Virus record (IMG/VR): IMGVR_UViG_3300009311_000017
Span: 1-28,827 of that record
Direction: 5' to 3' (one strand)
DNA from: a virus
DNA: 28,827 bases
Shown: in pieces, positions 19,698-28,453 of the stretch
Layout: every line of letters starts with the position of its first letter
How positions within the stretch are numbered: position 1 is the stretch's first letter
The notes under the pieces: model-generated
Told to the model about the DNA's origin: nothing
Databases searched by the model: none
The model's input: only the letters and a program-made list of their open reading frames with translations
Position numbers and translations under genes: made by a program

Positions 19698-21407
19698 ATG
19701 TCAGCCAAGATAGAATATTTAATAGAGAAACGTAAGGTAATGCTTACCCAGAAAGATTCTTGGCTCCGGCAATACCAGATTTTAGGGAAATATATTTATT
19801 CTAAAAAACAGCAATTTCAGATTGAGCGTGAGGATGGAGCTTTTCTTAATGACGGCATGATTAATGATTCGACGGCCGTACGCGCAAATTCAGCTATGGC
19901 TTCGGCTATAATGGGATCTCTCTGGAAAAGTGGGAATCGTACATTTCGAGTCCGCCGATCGAAAAATATTCCGGATACCAAAATAAATAATGAATATTAT
20001 AGAGAAATAAATCAGCAGATCGCTGATGCTATGGAAGCTCCGAAAGCCGGATTTGAGACAGCTTTTCATGAAGAGATCAGCGAAGAGGGAGCTTTTGGTA
20101 CAGGATGTATAGCTCTTTTTCAAGGAGATTATGAAAATCCGCTCAATTTTAAAAGCTGGAGTATTCAAAAACTTGCTATTGAGGAAGGGCCGGACGGATA
20201 TGTTGATACAGTTTATTATGATGAGAAAATAACGATTGCGGCTTTGGCTGAACGGTATGGTAAAAATAAACTTCCCGAAGATCTCCAGAAAAAAGTTGAT
20301 AGTCAAAAAGGCCGTATTGAAAAAGTAATATTGACCGTGGCTATAGAGCCGCGACCGATAGGAGAACGTAAAGGGGTGGGGGTATTTGGTACGCCTATAG
20401 CCTCATATCATTTTTTACATAAAGATAAAGCTATATTATTAGAGAGCGGATTTGTCAGTCTTCCGGCCCGGGTGGGCCGCTGGTATAAATTAGCCAGTGA
20501 AACATATGGGCGGTCCCCGGGAATGGATGCGCTTCCGGCCATAATGCAAATAAACGCGCTTAAAGAATCTTTTCTTATTGGGGTTGAAAAGAAAGTTGAG
20601 CCGCCTCTCTTTATATTAGATGATGGGTCTTTAGGGGCCGGGGTTGTCGATACTTCCGCCCGGGGGCTTTCAGTATTTAACAGTATGGGCCGCACGAATA
20701 CTCAGAATCCTGTTGGTACTATTTTTGATATAGGAGAGCTTAACAGTGTAGCCGCGGCGATAACAGAGACGCGGGAAGAGATATTACAGCATTTTCTTAT
20801 TGATAGACTTTACGATCTCAATAATAAAACCCGGATGACTCTTGGTGAAGCCGAGATGCGGTACCAGATTCGAAGTGATGCGCTTTCGTCTATATATGCG
20901 AGATATACCGCAGAAATTCTGAATCCGCTTATAGACCGGGCATTTAGTATAATGTTTGAGATGGGTCTTTTAGGTATAACTGAAGAGAATTTTGCCCAAG
21001 AAGCTGTTCTTATCGCGAATGGAATAGATCCTATACAGATACCGCCGGATGTGGCCGAGGCGATTGTAGCTAACAAACGCATTTACGAAATTGATTACAT
21101 TTCCCCTGCGGCTAATGTCATGCGCGAAGAAGAATATCGCGGAATAATTGCCACAACGAATAACGCGATTCAGCTCGCAGGAGCTGGTGCAGATACAATG
21201 ACGAAACTCGACACAGATCGTATAATTGAACATTCTGCCAGATTATCCGGTGCGCCTATGGATATTGTTGTGGCGGATGATGTTGTTAAGGACATAAGAG
21301 ACACCAGACAAGAACAACAGGAAGCATTGGTCCAGGCGGAGCTCACGGCTCAGATGGCCAAAGCCGGAAAAGACGCAGCGCAAGGCCAAGCTGCTCTTGT
21401 CCAGTAA
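19698..21407 (+). CDS. Portal protein (head-to-tail connector, podovirus type)
   Basis: The 569-aa protein matches the Head-tail_con family of T7-like portals: N-terminal KDSWLRQYQILGKYIYSKKQ, FLNDGMINDSTAVRANSAMA with SAIMGSLWKSGNRTF, a middle YGRSPGMDALPAIMQINALK, NKTRMTLGEAEMRYQIRSDA and the C-terminal LNPLIDRAFSIMFEMGLLG. It forms the dodecameric ring through which the terminase pumps DNA, and joins head to tail. A Gln/Ala-rich tail ends the protein. It follows a GGAGGGGGT site at the end of the polymerase gene. Confidence 0.94.
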   Translation: MSAKIEYLIEKRKVMLTQKDSWLRQYQILGKYIYSKKQQFQIEREDGAFLNDGMINDSTAVRANSAMASAIMGSLWKSGNRTFRVRRSKNIPDTKINNEYYREINQQIADAMEAPKAGFETAFHEEISEEGAFGTGCIALFQGDYENPLNFKSWSIQKLAIEEGPDGYVDTVYYDEKITIAALAERYGKNKLPEDLQKKVDSQKGRIEKVILTVAIEPRPIGERKGVGVFGTPIASYHFLHKDKAILLESGFVSLPARVGRWYKLASETYGRSPGMDALPAIMQINALKESFLIGVEKKVEPPLFILDDGSLGAGVVDTSARGLSVFNSMGRTNTQNPVGTIFDIGELNSVAAAITETREEILQHFLIDRLYDLNNKTRMTLGEAEMRYQIRSDALSSIYARYTAEILNPLIDRAFSIMFEMGLLGITEENFAQEAVLIANGIDPIQIPPDVAEAIVANKRIYEIDYISPAANVMREEEYRGIIATTNNAIQLAGAGADTMTKLDTDRIIEHSARLSGAPMDIVVADDVVKDIRDTRQEQQEALVQAELTAQMAKAGKDAAQGQAALVQ

Positions 21408-21425
21408 AAAACAAAGGGGGAAATT

Positions 21426-21758
21426 ATGGAGGAAGCACTGACTCGTAAAGAGCAGCGAGAAGCCTCGAAAGCTAAATCTGAAGCTTTCGGTAAAAAAATG
21501 CAGACAGCACTTAACGCACTTTCCAAATCAAATGCGGGCATTTTAGTATTGCGTTTTCTTATGTATGAATGTCGTTTCTTAGCGCCTCTCACAAAGGAAA
21601 CATTGGAAGGAGTAAATAAAGATCTTCTTGTAGAGAATGAAGCTTTACGAAGATTATATCTTTATTTGCGTAGTTATATGGATCGGGAGACGATTATAAG
21701 GGTAGAAATACCCGAACAAACAGGGGGAATAACGAAAGGGGAAGAGGATGACAATTAA
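21426..21758 (+). CDS. Bbp19-like small structural protein, 110 aa
   Basis: Between portal and scaffold lies a 110-aa protein with the pattern of the Bbp19 family: ILVLRFLMYECRFLAPLTKE, then NKDLLVENEALRRLYLYLRS and YMDRETIIRVEIPE. Such proteins occupy this place in several podoviruses; their function is unclear. The N-terminus is a Lys/Ala-rich helix. Its end overlaps the scaffold start by about ten bases, and it starts behind AAAGGGGGA. Confidence 0.72.
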   Translation: MEEALTRKEQREASKAKSEAFGKKMQTALNALSKSNAGILVLRFLMYECRFLAPLTKETLEGVNKDLLVENEALRRLYLYLRSYMDRETIIRVEIPEQTGGITKGEEDDN

Positions 21759-22632
21759 GGATTTATTATTCAATACTTTTATGCCTAAATTTTATATGGG
21801 TTTTTCGGATGATCCTCCGGCAGATCCGCCGGCAGATCCACCGGCTGACCCTCCGGCGGACCCTCCGGCAGAAAAACAGCTCATCGACTATGTACCGGAG
21901 GATCTGCGAGAAAAACCCTGGGTGAAAGAGAACATGGAATCCCCGGAAAAATTTTTCAAATTCGTGGCGAATCAGAATGAAATGGTAGGGAAGAAAGGGG
22001 TGATTATCCCCGGAGAAGGAGAAGATAGGACAGAGTTTTATAAAGCTTTGGGTAGGCCGGATAACGCGGAAGGATATGAACTTCCACCTATAGAAGAGAT
22101 GAAAGAGGCCAAACGGGATGAGGCTTTTATGAAAGGTGTTAAAGATGCTTTTTATAAAGCTGGAGTGCCAAAAGATATGGCTTCTCAAGTTTTTCAGGGT
22201 GTAGAAAAAATGCTGTATGAACAAAATAAAGAAGTTCTTCAGGCACAGCAGGAAGAAGATGCCGCTTTCGAGAAACTTAATACAGAATTTTTCGGAGAAA
22301 ATAAGGAAGCCGTTGTGGCTAATGCCCAGAAAATTCTTAAAGAACTGCTTCCCGAAAAAGCACTTCCGGCTCTTGATAAAATGTCTGTAGATCAACTTGG
22401 AATGGTGATCGCGGTAACGGATGCCATTTATACAAAATTCGGAAAAGAAGATGGATTTCGGGGCGGTAAAGGTGACGGCACCAGTGGTAACGAGAGTTAT
22501 GAAGCTCTTAGTGCCCAGCAACGGGAGCTCATGGAGAAAGAAGGTTTTGGGGATTGGAGACATATAGATCATCAGAAACTTATGGAGCAGAATGCTGAGA
22601 TTATGGCAAAAATGCGGGCTCTTAAAAAATAA
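21748..22632 (+). CDS. Capsid assembly scaffolding protein
   Basis: The 294-aa protein sits between portal and major capsid genes, the usual place of the scaffold. It has a hydrophobic start (MTIKDLLFNTFMPKFYMG), five DPPA repeats (residues about 22-41), then the recognisable YVPEDLREKPWVKENMESPE, DRTEFYKALGRPDNAEGYEL and a long charged helical part with a helical C-terminus (KLMEQNAEIMAKMRALKK). The PEDxRxKPWL and FYxxLGRPxxxxGYxL segments are shared by many phage scaffold proteins. It would guide capsid protein assembly and leave before packaging. Confidence 0.88.
   Translation: MTIKDLLFNTFMPKFYMGFSDDPPADPPADPPADPPADPPAEKQLIDYVPEDLREKPWVKENMESPEKFFKFVANQNEMVGKKGVIIPGEGEDRTEFYKALGRPDNAEGYELPPIEEMKEAKRDEAFMKGVKDAFYKAGVPKDMASQVFQGVEKMLYEQNKEVLQAQQEEDAAFEKLNTEFFGENKEAVVANAQKILKELLPEKALPALDKMSVDQLGMVIAVTDAIYTKFGKEDGFRGGKGDGTSGNESYEALSAQQRELMEKEGFGDWRHIDHQKLMEQNAEIMAKMRALKK
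21811..21870 (+). repeat. Five 12-bp tandem repeats coding for DPPA
   Basis: Five consecutive 12-base units inside the scaffold gene each encode Asp-Pro-Pro-Ala, with third-position changes only. They form a flexible linker. Confidence 0.9.
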
Positions 22633-22634
22633 AT

Positions 22635-22663
22635 TTGACAAACAGACTTTTGTTATGTATATT
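22635..22663 (+). promoter_or_regulatory. Sigma-70-like promoter for the major capsid gene
   Basis: TTGACA (22635-22640) and TATATT (22658-22663), 17 bases apart, directly after the scaffold stop codon. It gives the capsid gene its own transcription start. Confidence 0.75.
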
Positions 22664-22820
22664 TAATATTGTAGCGTTACGGGTAGCGCGATAGCGTCCA
22701 AATACGTTTCAGATATGCACCGGTCTATAACGGTGAAGGCAGCGTCCGGTATCTCCGGGGAGCGTTTCCGAAAAATGTGGTTGTTTTTTGGTTACTCTTA
22801 ATTAACTCGGAGGTATTATT
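22664..22820 (+). promoter_or_regulatory. Long structured leader of the capsid mRNA
   Basis: About 150 non-coding bases precede the capsid ATG. They hold hairpins CACCG/CGGTG (22718-22735) and CCGG-TATCT-CCGG (22746-22758), four AGCGT repeats, and a T-rich stretch before the CGGAGG ribosome site. No known riboswitch class was recognised. Confidence 0.5.
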
Positions 22821-23705
22821 ATGGCTGTTGACACTGCTTTAATCACCCAGTTCAGTAATCTGCTGCACGTTAAGGCCCAGCAGATGACTACGAGACTTAT
22901 GGGCCGCTGCCAGATCATACCGATCACGGGCGAAAATTTCGCTTATGACGGTACGGGCATGGTAGAAGCTCGCACGAATAACTCTCGTAACCCCTTGATC
23001 GACCCGCAGGACCCGGAATACACCCGTAGGAAACTCACTACGGATAGGATTCTGGTAGAGCTTATCGTGGACAACCGCGATGCTCGGCGTATGTTTGAAG
23101 ACCCGTCTTCCAAGCTGGTCAACGAATGTATGTTTGCGATCATGAGAAAAGCCGATAAGATCGGTATAACGGCCGCTACGGCATCTGTATATACCGGGAA
23201 AAGTTTCGGAACGACTGTGGCTTTCGCGACGGATGGAGGCCAGACAGTGGATGCTACGGGCGGCCTGACATACGCGAAACTTCTGGAGATAAAGGACAAT
23301 TTCAAGAAGTATGAAGTTGGCCTGGAAATGCCGGAAGATCTTCTGTTTCTCACCACGGAAGAGGAAGAAACGAAGATGCTTCAGCTCACGCAGCTTACGA
23401 GCGGCGATTTTGTCCGTGACTATGCTGTAGAGAAAGGAAAGATCGTCCGTGCTGTTGGCTTGGATGTGATCCTTTTCGGTAGTGGCGTGGATAACCCGCA
23501 ACTTTCGGTTGCCAGCGGAACCCGCGATAATATCGCAATGTCCACAAAAGGACTCATTTACGGCATGAGTAAAGAGTTCAACGTGCATGTGCAGGAGAAT
23601 CACCCGAGCTATGTAGAATCTACATATATTCGCGTGATGGCAGATCTCGGCGCGGTGCGTACCGATGGGCAGAGGGTCCAGAAGGTCCAGACTACGGATG
23701 CGTAA
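22821..23705 (+). CDS. Major capsid protein
   Basis: The 294-aa protein starts MAVDTALITQFSNLLHVKAQ and contains DPQDPEYTRRKLTTDRILVE, MFEDPSSKLVNECMFAIMRK and ENHPSYVESTYIRVMADLGA, as in the family of ~300-aa capsid proteins of podoviruses with HK97-like folds. Position after the scaffold, a dedicated promoter, a strong GGAGG site and a terminator just downstream all fit the most abundant virion protein. Its codons look more GC-ending (CTC, AAG, ATC, GCC) than those of the AT-rich portal and scaffold genes before it. Confidence 0.92.
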   Translation: MAVDTALITQFSNLLHVKAQQMTTRLMGRCQIIPITGENFAYDGTGMVEARTNNSRNPLIDPQDPEYTRRKLTTDRILVELIVDNRDARRMFEDPSSKLVNECMFAIMRKADKIGITAATASVYTGKSFGTTVAFATDGGQTVDATGGLTYAKLLEIKDNFKKYEVGLEMPEDLLFLTTEEEETKMLQLTQLTSGDFVRDYAVEKGKIVRAVGLDVILFGSGVDNPQLSVASGTRDNIAMSTKGLIYGMSKEFNVHVQENHPSYVESTYIRVMADLGAVRTDGQRVQKVQTTDA

Positions 23706-23720
23706 TGTGAGGTAAGGGTT

Positions 23721-23754
23721 CTCAGAGGGGCGCCAAGCGTCCCTCTGAGATTTT
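23721..23754 (+). terminator. Terminator after the major capsid gene
   Basis: CTCAGAGGG pairs with CCCTCTGAG; inside, a G-T pair and CGC/GCG close a CAA loop, and ATTTT follows. It is strong enough to cap most capsid transcripts while allowing readthrough to the next gene. Confidence 0.88.
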
Positions 23755-23780
23755 AAAAGTTAACCTACGGAGGTAGAAAG

Positions 23781-24263
23781 ATGGCTGTTATAAACGCATA
23801 TAAGCTCAGTACGAGCATCAAGACCCAGGTGAAGGGCGGGCAGGTCATCGCTGTGGCCGGGAATTTCGAAACAGTGGCTACGGACGGCGCGGGGTCCAAG
23901 TACCGGCTGTGTAGAGTCGGAGCGGACTATGTGCCGATCGAGCTGTGGTTAAACAATGACGCGATCGCGGGAACTGATGATGTTGACCTCGGCCTTTATA
24001 CGGTCCTGGAAGACGGAGGGGCTGCGAAAGATGCGGATTGTTTTGTCGATGGCGCGGACATAAGCGCCGGTAAGGCTATAGGTTCGGAGCAGAATGGTCT
24101 TGCTTCGCTTCCTTTAGACGAAGTTGGCGATACGATGTCCGAACAGGCCGGGGACACGAATCAGACTCCAGGTATGGAGTATGATCTGGTTCTTACGTCG
24201 AACAACGCCGTTACGGGAGCTGGTACTGTAGCTTTCCGTGGTCTGTTTGCGAAAGCCGCTTAA
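23781..24263 (+). CDS. Decoration- or head-fibre-like structural protein, 160 aa
   Basis: This protein follows the capsid gene and terminator, with a GGAGG site. It begins MAVINAYKLSTSIKTQVKGG and is beta-rich with many Asp, Gly and Ala (RLCRVGADYVPIELWLNND, DDVDLGLYTVLEDGGAAKDA, GMEYDLVLTSNNAVTGAGTV). Genes of this size and type commonly follow the capsid gene in podoviruses and encode decoration or accessory capsid proteins; that is the basis of the call. It shares the GC-richer codon use of the capsid gene and is itself followed by a strong terminator. Confidence 0.7.
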   Translation: MAVINAYKLSTSIKTQVKGGQVIAVAGNFETVATDGAGSKYRLCRVGADYVPIELWLNNDAIAGTDDVDLGLYTVLEDGGAAKDADCFVDGADISAGKAIGSEQNGLASLPLDEVGDTMSEQAGDTNQTPGMEYDLVLTSNNAVTGAGTVAFRGLFAKAA

Positions 24264-24285
24264 GTTGATGCGGAAATGTTTGACT

Positions 24286-24316
24286 AAGCGGGGGGCAATA
24301 TAGCCCCCCGTTTGTC
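24286..24316 (+). terminator. Terminator after the decoration-like gene
   Basis: CGGGGGGC-AATATA-GCCCCCCG (24289-24310) followed by TTTGTCTT, extended by A-T pairs at the base. It closes the capsid cassette. Confidence 0.88.
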
Positions 24317-24339
24317 TTATTAGTCAATAGGGGGTGTAT

Positions 24340-25233
24340 ATGACTGAAGTTGAAATATGTAACATGGCTTTAAGTTTTTTGAAGGTGCCGACTATTGACT
24401 CAATAGATTCTCCATCAGATGAAGTCGAGACTCTTTGTGCACTTCATTTTGATCAGTCCCGTCAAGAAATTCTCAGAAAACATCCCTGGAATTTTGCCAA
24501 AAAAAGAACGACGTTGTACGCTATATCGACAGCGCCGCCTTTTGAATACGATTATAAATTTCTTTTGCCTTCTGATTTTATACGCTTAAGATTTATCGGC
24601 GATGAAAACGAAGGGCTTGTAGATAAACTCTACGACTTGGAGACGGACCAGTATCTTCTTACGAGCGATAATTTTAGTGGCCCGGCTGAAAAAACCATAA
24701 CCGGAATTACTCAGGCAGATCCGGGCGTAGTGACGTCTGCCAATCATGGGTTTACGGACGGCCAGGTTGTTTTGATAGAAGATGTAGTAGGCATGACTGA
24801 AGTGAATGATACTCATTTTACAGTCAATAATGCGGCCACCAATACTTTTGAACTTCAGACACAGGCTGCGACTCCGGCGAATGTTGATACTTCGGCATAT
24901 ACCGCATATGCGTCTGGGGGTACAATCTCATTAGTACCGTCTTTGCCAGTGGGATATATTTTCGATGAAGACGATACAACGAAATTTGATGCGCTTTTTA
25001 TAAAAGCTTTTGCGCTTCAGCTTGCAGTTAATCTCTCGTATGGCGTAGCCGGGAAAACCACTCTTCGGACAGATTGCCGCAATATGCTGGCAGAAGCATT
25101 GGCCGAAGCCAGATCCATAAACGGCCAGGATAAGCCGCCAGTAAGAGTTACCCGAAGTAATGTGATAGGGGCGCGCCGGCGCTATTCGAGCGGAACAGCC
25201 GAGGGCAGAGATCCGTTAAGGATATATGACTAA
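24340..25233 (+). CDS. Tail tubular protein A (T7 gp11-like) with inserted FCCH-like module
   Basis: The start is the ATG at 24340, six bases after AGGGGG. The 297-aa protein has the tubular A pattern: EVEICNMALSFLKVPTIDSI, HFDQSRQEILRKHPWNFAKK, YKFLLPSDFIRL and, near the end, FDALFIKAFALQLAVNLSYG. Residues about 119-195 (TITGITQADPGVVTSANHGF, VVGMTEVNDTHFTVNNAATN, DTSAYTAYASGGTI) form an extra beta module of the type profiled as the FCCH domain, inserted between LLTSDN and ISLVPSLPVG. The same module is found twice in the next protein. It forms the gatekeeper ring below the portal. Confidence 0.88.
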   Translation: MTEVEICNMALSFLKVPTIDSIDSPSDEVETLCALHFDQSRQEILRKHPWNFAKKRTTLYAISTAPPFEYDYKFLLPSDFIRLRFIGDENEGLVDKLYDLETDQYLLTSDNFSGPAEKTITGITQADPGVVTSANHGFTDGQVVLIEDVVGMTEVNDTHFTVNNAATNTFELQTQAATPANVDTSAYTAYASGGTISLVPSLPVGYIFDEDDTTKFDALFIKAFALQLAVNLSYGVAGKTTLRTDCRNMLAEALAEARSINGQDKPPVRVTRSNVIGARRRYSSGTAEGRDPLRIYD

Positions 25234-25265
25234 CCGCAAGATAGAAAGGGGGACGGCGTACAGAT

Positions 25266-28200
25266 ATGGAAGTTAATGCTTCATTAATCAATTTTGCGGC
25301 GGGTCAATTATCGAAGAAATTTTTAGCTCGAATAGATCTTCCTAATTTTTATAGAGCGGGAACTCTTCTTTGCCGTAATTTTGTTCCACAAGCGCAGGGT
25401 CCAGTAGAATTTCGTTCCGGATCAAAATATGTTCTTCATACTCGATTGAATAAAGAAGCGGCGCTCTATCCTTTTATTTTTAATGATGAACAGGCTTATG
25501 CGCTTGCTTTTTCTGATCAGAAATTAAGATTTTTTTCTGATGGGGGTGTGGTATTGGCCAGTGCTGGTACTACTCAATTTCAATTCCTTTCCCATTTTGA
25601 TGGCGTGGATGGAGCTACTTCTTACACTGCTGAATCCGGTCAGTCACTTTCTTTTCAGGGGGACGCACAGCTTGATACGGCACAGAAAGCTTTTGGAGTT
25701 TCCTCTCTTTTATTGGATGGTTCGGGAGATTGGGTTAATATTAGTGATTCTACGCTGTTAGATTTAAGTACTGATGATTTTACAATAGACACGCGGGTTC
25801 GATTTTCGGGAACTCCGGGTAATGATACGATATTAGGTAGTTCTTCGAGTGGATTTTTAATTTATGTATCGAATGCTACAACGATAACAGTTTATCGTGA
25901 TTGGGGGACTCCTATATCTTTCACTGTTTCAACTATGAGTGCCGCCACTTGGTATCATTTAGCCGTTGTACGCGAAGGTAATTTTATTAGATTATTTTTA
26001 GATGGAGTACAGCAAGATACGGATAAAGACATAACCGGCTGGAATATAACAGCCGCGGGAACACCCCAGATAGGAACATATGCGGGCAACAATCCTTTTG
26101 CTGGTTGGATAGATGAATTTGCTATTCGTAAGGGAGTGGCTATTTGGACTTCTAATTTTACACCGCCTACCGCTGCGTACCCGGCCACTAATCTCAATGC
26201 TATTACGGGCATAACTCAAGCAGATCCAGGAGTTTTAACTGTGCCCTCACACGGGTATTCTGGCGGAGAAGAAGTTTATTTAAGCGAAATCGAAGGGATG
26301 ACAGAACTTAATAATAAATATTATCTTGTTGTCTATATTGACGCGGATACTTTTTCTCTTACTGATGTAGATGGTACGGCCATAGATACTACTGCGTATA
26401 CCGCATATACTACTGGGGGAGCTACTGATGCTGTTTATGAGATAGACACCCCGTATGAAGAGGCGGATATTTATGATCTTAAATTTGCCCAAAAAGCAGA
26501 TCTTATGTATATAGTACACCCGAATTATGAGCCGCGTAAGCTTACTCGATCTGGAGACGCAGATTGGGCGTTAGATACTTTTATTCGTACGGATGATCCT
26601 TTTACTAAGACGATTTCCGGGATTACAAAAGCGAATCCCGGCGTAGTAACTTGTACGGCGCATGGTTTTTCAAACGGAGATATTGTAGAAATAAATGGTG
26701 TTGTAGGTATGACCGAGGTAAATGAGCAGTTATTTAAAGTTGCCAACAAAGCCACAAATACTTTTGAACTTACTGATCCCACTACTGATGCAGATGTAGA
26801 TACTTCTGGGTATTCTACATACGCATCCGCGGGGGTAGCATTTAAAGAGGGAAATATGCCGGGAGCGGTGGCTTTTTATGGGGGCCGTCTTTTTTATGGA
26901 GGAACGGATGATGATCCGGAAACTTTTTTTGGTAGCAAAGCTCCGGATAATGATGGTACGACGAATTATGATGTATTTACTGTAGGATCAAGTGCGGAAG
27001 ATGCGGTTATTTTTCCGATATCTTCTCAAAATAATGTTGCAGACAGGATTCAATGGTTTGCCGGAACGAGTCGATTTTTAGGTATTGGTACTTTTGGTGG
27101 AGTTTATAAAGCTCATGGGGGTTCTGACGCTGATCCGATAAGCGGAACAGCCGTAGAGGTTCGAGCGGTAGAATTTTTAGGTTGTAAATATATAGCTCCA
27201 GCCCGAATAGGAAATTCTCTTTTTTATGTCCAGCGCGGAGGTCAGATATTAAATAGGTTTGGATTTTCTCTTTTAGCAGATGATTATGCTGCGGAAAATC
27301 TTAATATATTTTCAGATGAAATAACTTCCCCCGGGCTTAAACAACTTGCGGTACAACAGGGACGAGCGGATATTATATGGGCTGTCACGACAGGCGGTAA
27401 ACTTATAGGCGTTACAATTAAGATCGGAGAAGAAATAAATGCGTGGCATAGCCATACAATAAGTGGAACAGATATACAAATTTTGTCTGTTTGTGGGGAA
27501 CCACAGCCAGATAATATGGACAGTTTATGGTTAATAGCTGAACGAACGATTAACGGAGTGACGCGCCGGTATGTCGAATATTTTGAAGCAGAGGCTTTAT
27601 TACCTGAGCCCGAAGAATATTATACCGGAACGCAAAGTGATGATGAAGATAAATACCGGAATCTTCTTTATGAAGCACAAAAACACCTTGTTCGTTTAGA
27701 TAGTTCTTTGAGTTTAAATACCCAACAAGCAGCTCCGGTTACTCCTGGAGCGACCACGGGAACTGGAATAGCTTTCACATCTACTGAAGAAATTTTTTCT
27801 GCTTCAGATGTAGGTAAAAAAATTGTTAAGAAATTCGTAACTGGAGAAGAAGCGGGTATTGCCACCATCACTGCGTATGTATCTACAACGGAAGTCACTT
27901 GTACTATCAATACTGATTTTGATTCAACAGATGAAATAGAAAGTGATAAATGGTTTTTGGCTGTCAATTCAGTTTCGGGACTTGAACATTTAGAAGGTGA
28001 AACTGTAGCCGCTCAAGTAGACGGATCAGATGATGGTACATTTACTGTTACTGATGGCGCGGTCACGCTAAATAATTATGGTACTGTTATACATGTGGGA
28101 CTTGAATATACCGGCAGGATCCAAACTATGCCGCTCGATATAGGAGCTCTCGCTGGTACTGCTCAGTCGCGCATAATGACAGTGAATCGCCTCGGACTTT

Positions 28201-28436
28201 TATTTCGCCACGCACGGGGTACTAAATACGGATCTGAACTCTATCGGCTCGAAGAATTAAAAGACCGGGATCTCGGGGCTATTACCGGACGTCCGGCGCA
28301 GCTTATAACGGAAGCGAAATTTCTTGAACTGGCAAGTAATTATGAGCGCCGGCAATATATCTACATTGTCCAGGATACTCCTGCGCCTTGTACGGTTCAG
28401 GGAATTGTACCGTTTGTAGATACGACAAATGAATAG
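25266..28436 (+). CDS. Tail tubular protein B (T7 gp12-like) with LamG-like and two FCCH-like modules
   Basis: The 1056-aa protein is the tail nozzle homologue, larger than T7 gp12. The backbone starts EVNASLINFAAGQLSKKFLA with DLPNFYRAGTLLCRNFVPQA and resumes at YEIDTPYEEADIYDLKFAQK with LMYIVHPNYEPRKLTR, segments that lie close together in simpler homologues. Between them are a LamG/jelly-roll domain (about 105-305: LLLDGSGDWVNIS, ATWYHLAVVREGNFIRLFLD, GWIDEFAIRKGVAIW) and a first FCCH-like module (312-385). A second module lies at 449-523. The LamG domain could bind surface glycans. The C-terminal half carries the beta-propeller-like body and a collar region. Confidence 0.88.
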   Translation: MEVNASLINFAAGQLSKKFLARIDLPNFYRAGTLLCRNFVPQAQGPVEFRSGSKYVLHTRLNKEAALYPFIFNDEQAYALAFSDQKLRFFSDGGVVLASAGTTQFQFLSHFDGVDGATSYTAESGQSLSFQGDAQLDTAQKAFGVSSLLLDGSGDWVNISDSTLLDLSTDDFTIDTRVRFSGTPGNDTILGSSSSGFLIYVSNATTITVYRDWGTPISFTVSTMSAATWYHLAVVREGNFIRLFLDGVQQDTDKDITGWNITAAGTPQIGTYAGNNPFAGWIDEFAIRKGVAIWTSNFTPPTAAYPATNLNAITGITQADPGVLTVPSHGYSGGEEVYLSEIEGMTELNNKYYLVVYIDADTFSLTDVDGTAIDTTAYTAYTTGGATDAVYEIDTPYEEADIYDLKFAQKADLMYIVHPNYEPRKLTRSGDADWALDTFIRTDDPFTKTISGITKANPGVVTCTAHGFSNGDIVEINGVVGMTEVNEQLFKVANKATNTFELTDPTTDADVDTSGYSTYASAGVAFKEGNMPGAVAFYGGRLFYGGTDDDPETFFGSKAPDNDGTTNYDVFTVGSSAEDAVIFPISSQNNVADRIQWFAGTSRFLGIGTFGGVYKAHGGSDADPISGTAVEVRAVEFLGCKYIAPARIGNSLFYVQRGGQILNRFGFSLLADDYAAENLNIFSDEITSPGLKQLAVQQGRADIIWAVTTGGKLIGVTIKIGEEINAWHSHTISGTDIQILSVCGEPQPDNMDSLWLIAERTINGVTRRYVEYFEAEALLPEPEEYYTGTQSDDEDKYRNLLYEAQKHLVRLDSSLSLNTQQAAPVTPGATTGTGIAFTSTEEIFSASDVGKKIVKKFVTGEEAGIATITAYVSTTEVTCTINTDFDSTDEIESDKWFLAVNSVSGLEHLEGETVAAQVDGSDDGTFTVTDGAVTLNNYGTVIHVGLEYTGRIQTMPLDIGALAGTAQSRIMTVNRLGLLFRHARGTKYGSELYRLEELKDRDLGAITGRPAQLITEAKFLELASNYERRQYIYIVQDTPAPCTVQGIVPFVDTTNE

Positions 28437-28453
28437 GGAGAAAGAAGGTTAAT

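Noticed and set aside
21766-22641. 291-codon ORF antisense to the scaffold gene
   Set aside because: Translation is a low-complexity Phe/His/Ile/Arg-rich mirror of the scaffold, with no ribosome site or homology; a shadow of codon bias.
22664-22770. Possible tRNA or known riboswitch in the capsid leader
   Set aside because: GGTAGCGC looks like a D-arm, but no matching acceptor, anticodon and T arms can be drawn, and no riboswitch core was recognised.
22839-23603. 254-codon ORF antisense to the major capsid gene
   Set aside because: Lies entirely within the confidently assigned capsid gene, no translation signal, unlikely composition.
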